Assembly: GCA_903828975.1 (NCBI GenBank)
Contig: CAIKOD010000150.1
Span: 1 to 63,464 of the forward strand
Direction of reading: 5' to 3'
DNA length: 63,464 bases
Origin: an uncultured Methanomicrobiales archaeon
GTDB lineage: Archaea; Halobacteriota; Methanomicrobia; Methanomicrobiales; Methanospirillaceae
Part shown: piece by piece, positions 17,824 through 25,794 of the stretch
Layout: every line of letters starts with the position of its first letter
How positions within the stretch are numbered: the stretch's first letter is position 1
Made by a program: the position numbers and the translations under genes
Notes under the pieces: generated by a model
Seen by the model: only the letters and a program-made list of their open reading frames with translations
The model's database searches: none
What the model was told of the DNA's origin: nothing

Positions 17824-18594
17824 TTATATTCTCTTGGTAACTGCGAGGAACAGAAGCGAAAGCCCTGCAACCAGGGCAATAAGCCCGATGGCATACACAA
17901 TCCACCTCGGGATCTTCCCAAATAGCGACGTAGGCGGGGTGGTTGCACCCTCTACAGGATATTCAGGTGGAATATTGGAAGTTACTGAAAGAACGACCGG
18001 GGTTTCGTCAGCTGTCAGCAGGGGTGTGATGGCCTTCGTCACAATACCTGCAGTTGCGGTAACGGCAGGTTTAGCAGTGGTCACCACGGCAGTTGAAGCA
18101 CTTGTCACCGATATTCCACCCGGTTTTACGACCAGTTGCGCGGTTGGCGTATCCGGGTTAATATACCCTCCATGGTCATCATCGATCTTGACATTCTGTA
18201 TTTTTACGTTTGAAGTACCGGCTGCTACCGCTTCCACGGTTATCTTCACGAGCGTCGTCCCGGCTGCCCCGTCAGCGATTGCTTTTCCAAGGTCCACTGC
18301 ACTTACCGTCACACGCCCGGCAGGGAGGCTGCTGGTCTTAACCAGCTTTGCCCATTCGGGAAATGATACACTAGTGATATTGCCCACAGTTGGGTTGGTC
18401 AGCTGGAAGTCCAGCTGGTAACCCGACAGCCCAGCAGGGAGCGTGTTAATACTCAGTTCGTATGTCACGGTTGAACCAGGCAGCAGGGTTACGCCTGGCG
18501 GATTTACGGTGAGGGTTGTACCTTGTGATGCACTGACTGTACTGGACGCAGCGATCACCAGGGCCATTACAAGAAACAGCAGGAGGGTTTTCAT
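17824..18594 (-). CDS. Surface protein with cohesin-like domain and C-terminal anchor
   Basis: 256 residues with a signal peptide (MKTLLLFLVMALVIAASSTV). A beta-sandwich domain at about 25-160 resembles cohesin/type-I dockerin-binding folds (YELSINTLPAGLSGYQLDF, VKITVEAVAAGTSNVKI). A Thr/Val/Ala-rich stalk follows, then a TM anchor (WIVYAIGLIALVAGLSLLFLAV) with the basic end TKRI inside. Proteins of this layout are common on methanogen cell surfaces. No dockerin partner is visible in the window. Confidence 0.7.
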   Translation of the reverse strand: MKTLLLFLVMALVIAASSTVSASQGTTLTVNPPGVTLLPGSTVTYELSINTLPAGLSGYQLDFQLTNPTVGNITSVSFPEWAKLVKTSSLPAGRVTVSAVDLGKAIADGAAGTTLVKITVEAVAAGTSNVKIQNVKIDDDHGGYINPDTPTAQLVVKPGGISVTSASTAVVTTAKPAVTATAGIVTKAITPLLTADETPVVLSVTSNIPPEYPVEGATTPPTSLFGKIPRWIVYAIGLIALVAGLSLLFLAVTKRI

Positions 18595-18756
18595 GGTATC
18601 ACACAGCTGTACCTAGTCTTCCCTTGGGAAGTAATTACTTCAGGGAATGCAGGAACATCCTTAATCAGATTGGTGGTGCCTGCATTGATAAAAATATCGC
18701 TGGGTAACAGGCCTTGTTGTCGGATCGTAATGAACGATTCCCGTATTTATATGATA

Positions 18757-18795
18757 TATCTGAATATTCTGAATATACGGATAATTTTATATTGG
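18757..18795 (+). promoter_or_regulatory. hgc cluster promoter with palindromic box
   Basis: A TATA-like TTTTATATT (18785-18793) lies 35-43 bp before hgcC. Immediately upstream is the perfect palindrome GAATATTC (18762-18769), followed by a second GAATAT. This position fits an operator next to the transcription-factor B/TATA site. The AbrB-like HgcC encoded first in the cluster is a candidate binder by inference. Confidence 0.4.
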
Positions 18796-18827
18796 CAGGA
18801 CACCAACCATGAAAACGGAGATATTGC

Positions 18828-19115
18828 ATGAAAAAAAAGGATCCCGTGGACTGCAGTTGCAGAGAAAAATACTCAGATACCTGCAGGATCGAGGCAATTC
18901 TTACGGTGGACGAACGGGGACAGATCGTTATCCCGAAGGAGGTCAGGGATTCGGCAAGGATGGGTGCAGGGGACCGGCTGGCGCTTGTCAGCTGCATGAA
19001 AGACGGGGATACCTGTTGCGTAATGCTCATCCACGCAGACCAGCTGACCACAATGGTCAGGAGCGCTCTCTCGCCCGTAATGAAAGACATTATCGGGGAT
19101 TTCGGGGAGGTCTGA
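18828..19115 (+). CDS. hgcC: AbrB/MazE-like HgcAB-associated protein
   Basis: 95 residues with a swapped-hairpin AbrB DNA-binding fold: EAILTVDERGQIVIPKEVRD at about residues 22-41, then GAGDRLALVSC. The N-terminus is Cys-rich (DCSCREKYSDTC), and later Cys residues (SCMKDGDTCC) could bind metal. Small AbrB-type proteins next to hgcAB are known as HgcAB-associated protein. It lies 3 bp upstream of hgcA. A regulatory role for the cluster is plausible but not shown by sequence alone. Confidence 0.8.
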   Translation: MKKKDPVDCSCREKYSDTCRIEAILTVDERGQIVIPKEVRDSARMGAGDRLALVSCMKDGDTCCVMLIHADQLTTMVRSALSPVMKDIIGDFGEV

Positions 19116-19118
19116 CTC

Positions 19119-20321
19119 TTGTCAGACAACGATCGGGTACAACCTGGAAAAGTTCCCGGTTCCTGCGGTTGCGGGCCGGGCGCATGTTGTCCGTCCACCA
19201 ACGGCCCTGAAGTGGCCTCAGGTGTCACCGGTACGGATAAGAGGTTGTCATGTGATTGTACCTGTTCCTGCAATGGTCCTGAAAATGAGTTAAAAAGCGA
19301 AATCCAGGATCAGGATGCACCAAACACAACCAACTCGCCTGTTATTACCCCGGTATCCGGTACGCTGACATCCAGGGATACCGGGGGACATGTTCTTGCG
19401 AGGTTCGGCCAGAACCGTTCAGGCCACCGTGTGCCTCCCGGGCTTTACTCACTCGGGTCAGCTGGCCCGGATTCCCCTGTTATCGTGACGGCAAACTATA
19501 TACTCAGTTTTGACGCTGTACGGTCATCGCTTACCGGCAGTGACGCCTATATCCTCGTGCTTGATACAAAGGGGATCAATGTCTGGTGTGCAGCTGGGAA
19601 AGGGACATTCGGAACTGAGGAACTGATATCACGCATCCATAAAACCAGGCTCTCCTCGGTTGTAAACCACCACCGCCTAGTCCTCCCGCAACTGGGCGCC
19701 CCGGGTGTTGCGGCCCACGAAGTCCACAAAGCGACCGGGTTCCATGTCGAGTACGGCCCGGTAAGGGCATCTGATCTCAGGGAATTCCTCAAGGAGAGAA
19801 TTGCAACCCCAGAAATGCGGGAAGTGAAGTTTGACCTTTGGGACAGGATCGTCCTTATACCTGTTGAACTTCGCAGTGCAGCCCTCTATACGATAATTGC
19901 AGCAATTGCCTTGTGGTTCGTTGGAGGATGGATGCCTGCGGCGGGTTTTCTCGCTGCAGTCCTTGCAGGGACTGTGTTTTTTCCGGTGCTGCTCCCATAT
20001 CTTCCTACAACAGACTTCAGCACAAAAGGGCTCGTCCTCGGAATTATCGTTGCAGCCCCTTTTGCCGCACTGGTATTCCTCACCACGGGCCCATTAACAC
20101 CCCTGTGGGTCGGTATTATCGCAGCAATTGCGATATTTTTTACACTACCGGCAATAACCGCCTATCTTGCCCTGAATTTTACCGGCTGTACCCCTTACAC
20201 TTCCAGGACAGGGGTTAAACAGGAAATTTACCGCTATATACCATACATGGTAGGGTTTGCAGCAACAGGGGCCGTTTGTGCCATGTTGCTGGAAATAACA
20301 AAACTCCTCGGGATGTGGTGA
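19119..20321 (+). CDS. hgcA: Mercury methylation corrinoid protein HgcA
   Basis: Membrane corrinoid protein that transfers a methyl group to Hg(II). The diagnostic cap-helix motif NVWCAAGKGTFGT is intact (residues 154-166; Cys157 is the lower cobalt ligand in the known model). The C-terminal half has about five helices (from about residue 250). The start is TTG 19119, preceded by GGGGAGGT inside the hgcC end. At 400 residues it is about 60 longer than the well-studied HgcA. The extra part is an N-terminal region with eight Cys (16, 18, 23, 24, 45, 47, 49, 51). It is one base from hgcB. Confidence 0.96.
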   Translation: MSDNDRVQPGKVPGSCGCGPGACCPSTNGPEVASGVTGTDKRLSCDCTCSCNGPENELKSEIQDQDAPNTTNSPVITPVSGTLTSRDTGGHVLARFGQNRSGHRVPPGLYSLGSAGPDSPVIVTANYILSFDAVRSSLTGSDAYILVLDTKGINVWCAAGKGTFGTEELISRIHKTRLSSVVNHHRLVLPQLGAPGVAAHEVHKATGFHVEYGPVRASDLREFLKERIATPEMREVKFDLWDRIVLIPVELRSAALYTIIAAIALWFVGGWMPAAGFLAAVLAGTVFFPVLLPYLPTTDFSTKGLVLGIIVAAPFAALVFLTTGPLTPLWVGIIAAIAIFFTLPAITAYLALNFTGCTPYTSRTGVKQEIYRYIPYMVGFAATGAVCAMLLEITKLLGMW

Positions 20322-20322
20322 A

Positions 20323-20685
20323 ATGACGATGTTTAATTCGTATACCAAAAATACCCTCATGTTTTATCCTGATAAATGCATCGGGTGTGAACGGTGTTCC
20401 GAAGTCTGCCCACACAGCGTTTTTTCAGTTCACGGTGAGCGGGCATCCCTCCAGCGACCGGAACGCTGCATGGAATGCGGGGCCTGCCAGAGAAACTGTC
20501 CGACAGGTGCAATCACCGTTGAGAGCGGGGTCGGTTGTGCCTATGCCATGATCTATGCAGCCCTTACCGGGAGAAAAGAGGTCACCTGCGGAGAGGATGG
20601 GTGTTGTGGGGGTACCGGAGAGCAGGAAGGTAATTGTAATTGCGGGGATTCCCCGGAGACCGGGACTGGAACAGAGAAATATTAA
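20323..20685 (+). CDS. hgcB: Mercury methylation ferredoxin HgcB
   Basis: 120-residue ferredoxin with two [4Fe-4S] motifs, CIGCERCSEVCP (19-30) and CMECGACQRNCP (49-60). It donates electrons to the HgcA cobalt and may deliver Hg(II). The conserved additional Cys72 and the C-terminal vicinal pair Cys94-Cys95 (DGCCGG) are present. An extended tail adds Cys105 and Cys107 (NCNC), which may enlarge its thiol metal site. Start ATG 20323 comes right after the hgcA stop; a second ATG at 20329 is possible. Confidence 0.95.
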   Translation: MTMFNSYTKNTLMFYPDKCIGCERCSEVCPHSVFSVHGERASLQRPERCMECGACQRNCPTGAITVESGVGCAYAMIYAALTGRKEVTCGEDGCCGGTGEQEGNCNCGDSPETGTGTEKY

Positions 20686-20690
20686 GCCGG

Positions 20691-20766
20691 CTGGTATGAA
20701 AAACTCCAGGCAAACATCTGAATACCCACTTTTTTCTTAATCATCTCTGAGCTCAAAGGCTCATAG
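20691..20766 (+). repeat. Flanking repeat shared with 29.9 kb, copy 1
   Basis: CTGGTATGAAAAACTCCAGG begins at 20691 and recurs at 29893. Both are followed by a related stretch with ATCTCTG(T)GAGC and end at (G)CACGC, where a MITE-like repeat starts. The MITE core lies in opposite orientations at the two sites, so this flank looks like a separate repeat. Confidence 0.6.
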
Positions 20767-20947
20767 CACGCTTTGTTGACATCCTCGAAAATCCATCTTA
20801 CGGATGTCAGGTTGTCCGCAAAATTTACCCACGCACGCGGGGCTCATGGCCCGCCGGTTTGGCAACTCCGGTTGGTATAGGTAATTAACTTAAAATCTCC
20901 AAAATTTTTTGGAATTCTGAAGTTGAACCATGCTTAAAGGATATCTA
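20767..20947 (-). repeat. Dispersed MITE-like repeat, copy D, truncated by an IS
   Basis: Begins with the end motif CGCTTTGTTGACATCCT and has the AATCCATCTTACGGATGT hairpin, a diverged GC block at 20834-20873, AAAATCTCCAAAATTTT and GTTGAACCATGCTTAAAGG. It breaks at ATATCTA, exactly where the insertion sequence starts. In complete copies this point is followed by the G-tract block, which is absent here on both sides of the IS. Confidence 0.75.
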
Positions 20948-22201
20948 TAGCCCCCTCCAAAATAGAGTTTTGAAAATGGTATAATTAATCCCCTATTCTG
21001 TTAACAGACCCCACTTCATGAATCCCGAATAAAAGTACACCTCAATAATTCTTAAAATCAGAATTCACGCAATATTAAACCGCAAAATTGATCGTACTCG
21101 AAGGGGAATACTTGTTTGGAACAACAATGAATCCCCCCTTGATAGTAGATTGTAAAGATCTAAAATGGTTACTACTGGAACAGGTTCTAGCAACAATCTC
21201 TTCCCGAAGTACGCACCAGGAGTTGTCAAAACGCGGTTTAACACCTACTGCCTTAGCCGAACAGGTCATTAAAATTTCCCTTGTATCTTTATTTTTTTCT
21301 GTTGATTGCTCGTTTGTGGTTCAGGAACTTGAAAAACGGAGCAAATTACGTCGCTTCATGCACATCCGGGATGTTCCCTCGGTCGATGCAGTATACCGGA
21401 TTTTCAGCAAATGGGAGGGAGATCAGTTTATTTTGTGTATATCGGGTATCCTCAACTCATGTTGTACCCGTCGACGAAAACGGGGAATCACGACGTTTCT
21501 CATTGACTCAACAGCCATCACCATCGATCTTAATTGGATTAGAAAAATGTATTCAAAGGCACAACTCGAGAAAAAAGAGTATAAATGGGGTTATTCACCA
21601 AGTCACGGGCATTATATCGGTTACAAACTTACCCTGGTTATTGAATACCCTTCTCTGAATCCAGTCTGCATACTCCTTCACCCCGGATCTCCCCACGACC
21701 CCGTGCTCTTTAACGCGGTCATGACGGAGTTGAAAAGACGCAGGATAACAAGAATTGGTGATATTGTTGTCTTTGACAAGGGATATTATTCCTACGGGAA
21801 CCATGTTGAAGGTATTTTCAAATTTAATGTTGTTCCGATGATATTTTCTAAAAAGAAGTTCTCGGTCAAGAAATTAATGAACCTGCTTAATTATCCAATC
21901 TGGATCTTCGGACGGTCTGATACCACGCAACTCATGTGTCGTTTCAAATCACTTGCGATGCGATTGATCTCGAATTTTCGGGATATCGAACATTTCATGA
22001 ATAAAAGATCCCTGATAGAAGATATTTTCAAAGCGGCTAAAAATACTTTCTCTTTGAGGAAAATTCACAAGTATACGACGAGATCTGTGGTAAAGACCGT
22101 TTATTTGAATGTGCTTTTACTTGGCCTTGTTATTTCTTTGGGATTTCATAGAAAGGTCGATTTACAACGCCTCTCTGAATGGTAAGTTGAGGAGGGGGCT
22201 A
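20948..22201 (+). mobile_element. Insertion sequence with DDE transposase
   Basis: About 1254 bp, bounded by perfect 11-bp inverted repeats TAGCCCCCTCC (20948-20958) and GGAGGGGGCTA (22191-22201). It carries one transposase gene that appears intact. No convincing target-site duplication is seen beyond a possible TA. The right end is 3 bp from the hypF stop codon, so hypF is undamaged. Confidence 0.88.
21088..22185 (+). CDS. IS4-like DDE transposase
   Basis: 365 residues from TTG 21088, or 352 from ATG 21127, which I think equally likely. The RNase-H-fold acidic residues are visible: FLIDSTAITID, VVFDKGYYSYGN, and the Glu in KRSLIEDIFKAAK. The last fits the R-(3)-E-(6)-K part of the IS4-family signature. 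The frame is uninterrupted, so the enzyme may be active. Codon use is AT-richer than in neighbouring genes, consistent with recent acquisition. Confidence 0.88.
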   Translation: MIVLEGEYLFGTTMNPPLIVDCKDLKWLLLEQVLATISSRSTHQELSKRGLTPTALAEQVIKISLVSLFFSVDCSFVVQELEKRSKLRRFMHIRDVPSVDAVYRIFSKWEGDQFILCISGILNSCCTRRRKRGITTFLIDSTAITIDLNWIRKMYSKAQLEKKEYKWGYSPSHGHYIGYKLTLVIEYPSLNPVCILLHPGSPHDPVLFNAVMTELKRRRITRIGDIVVFDKGYYSYGNHVEGIFKFNVVPMIFSKKKFSVKKLMNLLNYPIWIFGRSDTTQLMCRFKSLAMRLISNFRDIEHFMNKRSLIEDIFKAAKNTFSLRKIHKYTTRSVVKTVYLNVLLLGLVISLGFHRKVDLQRLSEW

Positions 22202-22204
22202 ATG

Positions 22205-24433
22205 TTATCTGTTCTTTCCCATAGCAGCACAGATACACTGGCCGAATGAGATACACCCGTCACCGAGGGGGTACTCCCGGTTTACGACATAATTATGGCC
22301 TGACTTCACGATTTCGTCCTGTATCGCATTCCTGATTGCGCTGTTGATGGCCACCCCGCCCGAGAGGGCAATGTCATCCAGTCCCCGTTCACCTGCAGCA
22401 TTGATGGCAATGGTCGCAATGCCTCTTGCAAGGTTATACTGGAACGAAGCGGCGATATCATGAATCCCCTGCCTGTCGTCCTGATATAACCTGTTCAACC
22501 GGCTGAATGCTTCATGACAGAGTGCACGGGTAGAGAGGACTTCAGCCCCCGCGGTGTTGATATATTCGAGGTCCCATGGTATTGCAGTACCAAGACTGGC
22601 CGCCGACTCGAGTTTCATCGCCGGTTCCCCATCAAAGGTGCGTTCACGGCATAACCCGAGAAGTGCCGAGGTAGCGTCAAGCACGCGGCCCGTGCTGCTC
22701 GTGTACGAAACATTTACCTTCTGACCGAGCTGTTTTTTCAGCACCCCGAGTTCGGTATCTGTCCAACCACGGGTAGCGAGGAGGTCAAGCACCCCGTTAT
22801 CGGGAAGGATACCGTAGAGCATCCGCTCAGGGAACCGTGTCGCCATGTCTCCTCCAGGCATCGGGACCACTTCGAGATGGCCCACCCGCTTGTAATCCGG
22901 GGCTTGGCCGGCAAAAATTTCACCGCCCCAGACCGTCCCGTCATCACCGTAGCCGACCCCGTCAATAGCAATCCCTATGCATGGCCTCGTCGTCGTCGCG
23001 GCGATATGTGCCCGGTGGTGCTGGACCGCAACCAGCTCCGCACCAGACTCTTTCGCGAGTCGCTGTGCATACCGCGTCGATAGGAACTGCGGGTGGGCGT
23101 CATGGGCAACCACATCATACTCCGCTCCAAGCAGCCGCCCCAGGTTTTCAATCGTCTCCTGCAGGTACGAAAAGGTCTGCGGGTTTCTCACGTTTCCCAC
23201 GTGCGGGGAGGTGACGGTAAATCCATCCTTATAGATTGTGGCATTGGAGTTTAATTCCGGGCCCACCCCGAGGATGGTCCGGTCACCGAGATCGATCTTT
23301 GACCTCTTCGGGGCGATGCCGCGGGAAAGCCTGATGATATGGCCGTCACGCACAACCGAATCATCGCACCTGTTGACAATTGCCCTGTCATGGGTAAGGA
23401 AATAGTCAACATCCCGGTTCATCTTCGCCATCGCCAGGTCAATGTCCGTTACCATCGGGTACCCGGGCATGTTTGCACTTGTCATGATCAGGAGCGGATT
23501 TTTCAGGTAATGGAAGAGGAGGTGGTGGAGCCCGGTATATGGGAGTATGCACCCGAGGGTATGGAGGTTGCTGATCTCACGATGAGACGAAGGGTCACGT
23601 TTTACCATTACCGCAATAGGCCGTTCCGGCCCGTTGAGCATCTCGTAGTCCTCAGGTGTTACACGGACTATCTGGTCGAGGACATCAGGTCTCACCATGA
23701 TGGCAAACGGCTGCTCACTCCGTCCCAGCCGCCGTTTAAGTTCACCGGAGACTCGTTCGGTGCAGACGAGATGGAACCCCCCGATCCCGCGTATCGCGAG
23801 AATGTGGCCCTGGTCAAGAAGCGAGGCCGCTTCCATCACCGGATCCGGCGTCATGACATCGTTGCCGGATGGGTCAAGCAGTCTGAGGCCGGGACCACAC
23901 TCCCTGCTTGCAATTGTCTGGGCGTGGTGCCTCCGGGACCCGGGATCCGTATACTCCTCATCACATGCCGGGCACATCGGGAATGCTGCCATGGAGGTCC
24001 GCTCCCGGTCATAGGGGAGTGAACGGATGATGCTGTACCGCGGGCCACAGTTCACGCAGGACGTCGCCCAGTACCCTTCGTACCGGCCACCCATCCGGTC
24101 AATATCATGGATGCACTCCTCACAGGTCGCAATATCAGGGGGGATCATTCCTGATAGTGACCCCTGCCTGCTTGGCTCAATAAAAAAACCGGCGGGGCGG
24201 ATTCCCGTGAGCTGGCGGACTTCCACCGTGTCGATCCGTGACATCGGCGGACCCCGTGAGACCTCCCGCAAAAATTCCGGGAACCGGGCCCCATAAGCCC
24301 TGATCTCAACTTCACTACCAAGATTTGTAACAGACCCGCTGATGCCGAATTCCCTCGCCTTCCGGAAGACAAAAGGCCGAAAGCCGACCCCCTGTACAAT
24401 TCCCCGGACGATGATAATTCCAGCAGCCTGCAT
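22205..24433 (-). CDS. hypF: Carbamoyltransferase HypF
   Basis: Makes the thiocarbamate on HypE that becomes cyanide ligands of [NiFe] hydrogenases. Domains in order: acylphosphatase (VRGIVQGVGFRPFVFRKA, residues 1-90), two zinc fingers (CEECIHDI...CVNC and CPACDEEY...), a YrdC-like domain (about 195-370) and a Kae1-like carbamoyltransferase domain (about 390-742) with the metal-binding HHRAH motif (AVQHHRAHIA) and IALSGGVAIN. 742 residues, full length. No other hyp gene is in the window. Confidence 0.96.
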   Translation of the reverse strand: MQAAGIIIVRGIVQGVGFRPFVFRKAREFGISGSVTNLGSEVEIRAYGARFPEFLREVSRGPPMSRIDTVEVRQLTGIRPAGFFIEPSRQGSLSGMIPPDIATCEECIHDIDRMGGRYEGYWATSCVNCGPRYSIIRSLPYDRERTSMAAFPMCPACDEEYTDPGSRRHHAQTIASRECGPGLRLLDPSGNDVMTPDPVMEAASLLDQGHILAIRGIGGFHLVCTERVSGELKRRLGRSEQPFAIMVRPDVLDQIVRVTPEDYEMLNGPERPIAVMVKRDPSSHREISNLHTLGCILPYTGLHHLLFHYLKNPLLIMTSANMPGYPMVTDIDLAMAKMNRDVDYFLTHDRAIVNRCDDSVVRDGHIIRLSRGIAPKRSKIDLGDRTILGVGPELNSNATIYKDGFTVTSPHVGNVRNPQTFSYLQETIENLGRLLGAEYDVVAHDAHPQFLSTRYAQRLAKESGAELVAVQHHRAHIAATTTRPCIGIAIDGVGYGDDGTVWGGEIFAGQAPDYKRVGHLEVVPMPGGDMATRFPERMLYGILPDNGVLDLLATRGWTDTELGVLKKQLGQKVNVSYTSSTGRVLDATSALLGLCRERTFDGEPAMKLESAASLGTAIPWDLEYINTAGAEVLSTRALCHEAFSRLNRLYQDDRQGIHDIAASFQYNLARGIATIAINAAGERGLDDIALSGGVAINSAIRNAIQDEIVKSGHNYVVNREYPLGDGCISFGQCICAAMGKNR

Positions 24434-24455
24434 TTTTTTTCCAATAATTTTATTG

Positions 24456-24470
24456 ATTTATACCACAATA
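24456..24470. promoter_or_regulatory. Shared TATA element between divergent genes
   Basis: The 55-bp gap between hypF and the next gene has a TATA-like ATTTATACC at about 24455-24463, about 26 bp from either start codon. Read on either strand (TTTATACC / GGTATAAA) it fits a TATA box, so both transcripts would be nearly leaderless. A second AT-rich AATATAATAATA follows. Confidence 0.45.
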
Positions 24471-24488
24471 TAATAATAGGGTTTTACA

Positions 24489-24998
24489 TTGTCGGGCCAT
24501 ATCAGAATTGTAAACGATCCAGTCGAACTGGTTCCCCTTCTCATCACGTTTCATAATGTTTCATACAAGAAGGTCTATGACCTTCTGAATAAAGCGTGGA
24601 TGACCGAAGAGGAGCTGCAGTCGCAGGTTAAAGAGGACGGGCTGGAGCAGTGTCTTATACTGCTGAAAAAGGGGAACCTCATCGAGGAACAGTGGCGGAT
24701 GCCCGTATCAGGCCAGAAGCCCATACGGGAGTACAGGGCAACCTATAGCAAGTTCCGGGCAAATTTCCAGTGTAATTTCTCAGATCTGTCAGATCTCATT
24801 TATATCTCCATCTCCAATGATGAGTCCCTCCGGGAGATGGTCGAGCATGTCGAGAACGAGTTGAAAAGCGGTAACAGCTCAATCGCCGACATTGCAAGAA
24901 AATTCAATGTCAGCCCGGTGTTCATCAAGGGCCTTGCAAAGCGGATGCCCGGTCTCGATGTGAAGGGGCAGGGACTGGTGTTGCTTGAAAGGACATGA
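24489..24998 (+). CDS. ArsR-type winged-helix regulator
   Basis: 169 residues, TTG start. The N-terminal winged-helix region (about 15-75) contains VYDLLNKAWMTEEELQSQ and a wing with IEEQWRMP. The C-terminal part ends with a second helix-turn-helix-like segment, SSIADIARKFNVSPVFIKGLAKRM. This double-HTH layout is known from methanogen ArsR-like regulators of unknown target. It overlaps the next regulator gene by 14 bp. Confidence 0.7.
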   Translation: MSGHIRIVNDPVELVPLLITFHNVSYKKVYDLLNKAWMTEEELQSQVKEDGLEQCLILLKKGNLIEEQWRMPVSGQKPIREYRATYSKFRANFQCNFSDLSDLIYISISNDESLREMVEHVENELKSGNSSIADIARKFNVSPVFIKGLAKRMPGLDVKGQGLVLLERT

Positions 24999-25794
24999 GG
25001 AAGACCCTCTCTATATTATTCTCAGAAGCAAACGTGAAGTCACCCGTCTCCAGATACTGGTAGGTATAGCGGAACACCAGCCTGCTGTCCGGCAGCAGGA
25101 GATAGCGACCGAGCTCGGGGTCACTCCCCAGGCAGTATCGGAATACATCAGGGAACTCATTGATGACGGAATGGTGAGTGCCAAAGGAAGGGGCCGGTAC
25201 GAGGTCACCCGGAACGGCATCGAATGGGTGCTCAACAATGCGGAGGCACTCGAGTCCTATGCACGTCATATCCGTCTGGACATTATTCATCAGGTCTCGG
25301 TCTGGACCGCAATCGCTGCAGAAGAATTAAAAACCGGCGACCCGGTAGGGGTATACATGGAGGGTGGCTGGCTCTATGCGGGCAAGGTACCCCGGAACGC
25401 GATGGGAAACGCGGTAATGGATGCGAAGAAGGGTGAGGATGTCGGGATCTCCCGGCTGAATGGTCTTATCTCCCATAGTGAAGGGCTCATCCATGTCTGC
25501 AAAGTACCAAGGGTCCAGCGGGGGGGTTCAAGAAAGGTGAAGCAGGACCTCCTGCGCGAGGTAACAGGTCGCGTCAGCATGGTCGCTGCTGTAGGCCTTG
25601 AAGCCTATATTGCGCTCCAGCAGATCGGGCGGAAACCCGACATGTTCTTTGGGGCACGCGAGGGCGTGATCGAGGCTGCATTCCATGGAATTGAATCGGC
25701 AATTATCATCGTCGACGAGGAATTTACCGACTTTTTAAAGAGGCTTGAGAGCGTGGAACTCACCTATGTAATCCACGACCTGATTGCGCCATGA
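24985..25794 (+). CDS. Archaeal MarR/ArsR-like transcriptional regulator
   Basis: 269 residues from TTG 24985. A clear winged helix lies at about 15-75 (RQQEIATELGVTPQAVSEYIRELIDDG, with wing GRGRYEVTRNG). The larger C-terminal part (about 95-269) has GDPVGVYMEGGWLYAG and AHE-type strands typical of a family conserved in methanogens, likely a sensory domain. It overlaps both neighbours (14 bp before, 4 bp after), so it is co-translated with the helicase gene, as in related genomes (recollection). Confidence 0.75.
   Translation: MKGHEEDPLYIILRSKREVTRLQILVGIAEHQPAVRQQEIATELGVTPQAVSEYIRELIDDGMVSAKGRGRYEVTRNGIEWVLNNAEALESYARHIRLDIIHQVSVWTAIAAEELKTGDPVGVYMEGGWLYAGKVPRNAMGNAVMDAKKGEDVGISRLNGLISHSEGLIHVCKVPRVQRGGSRKVKQDLLREVTGRVSMVAAVGLEAYIALQQIGRKPDMFFGAREGVIEAAFHGIESAIIIVDEEFTDFLKRLESVELTYVIHDLIAP

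Noticed and set aside
23339-24022. 227-residue frame opposite hypF
   Set aside because: Antisense shadow of a strongly conserved gene. Long antisense frames also occur opposite trpE, the amidohydrolase and RNase J and were left out for the same reason.
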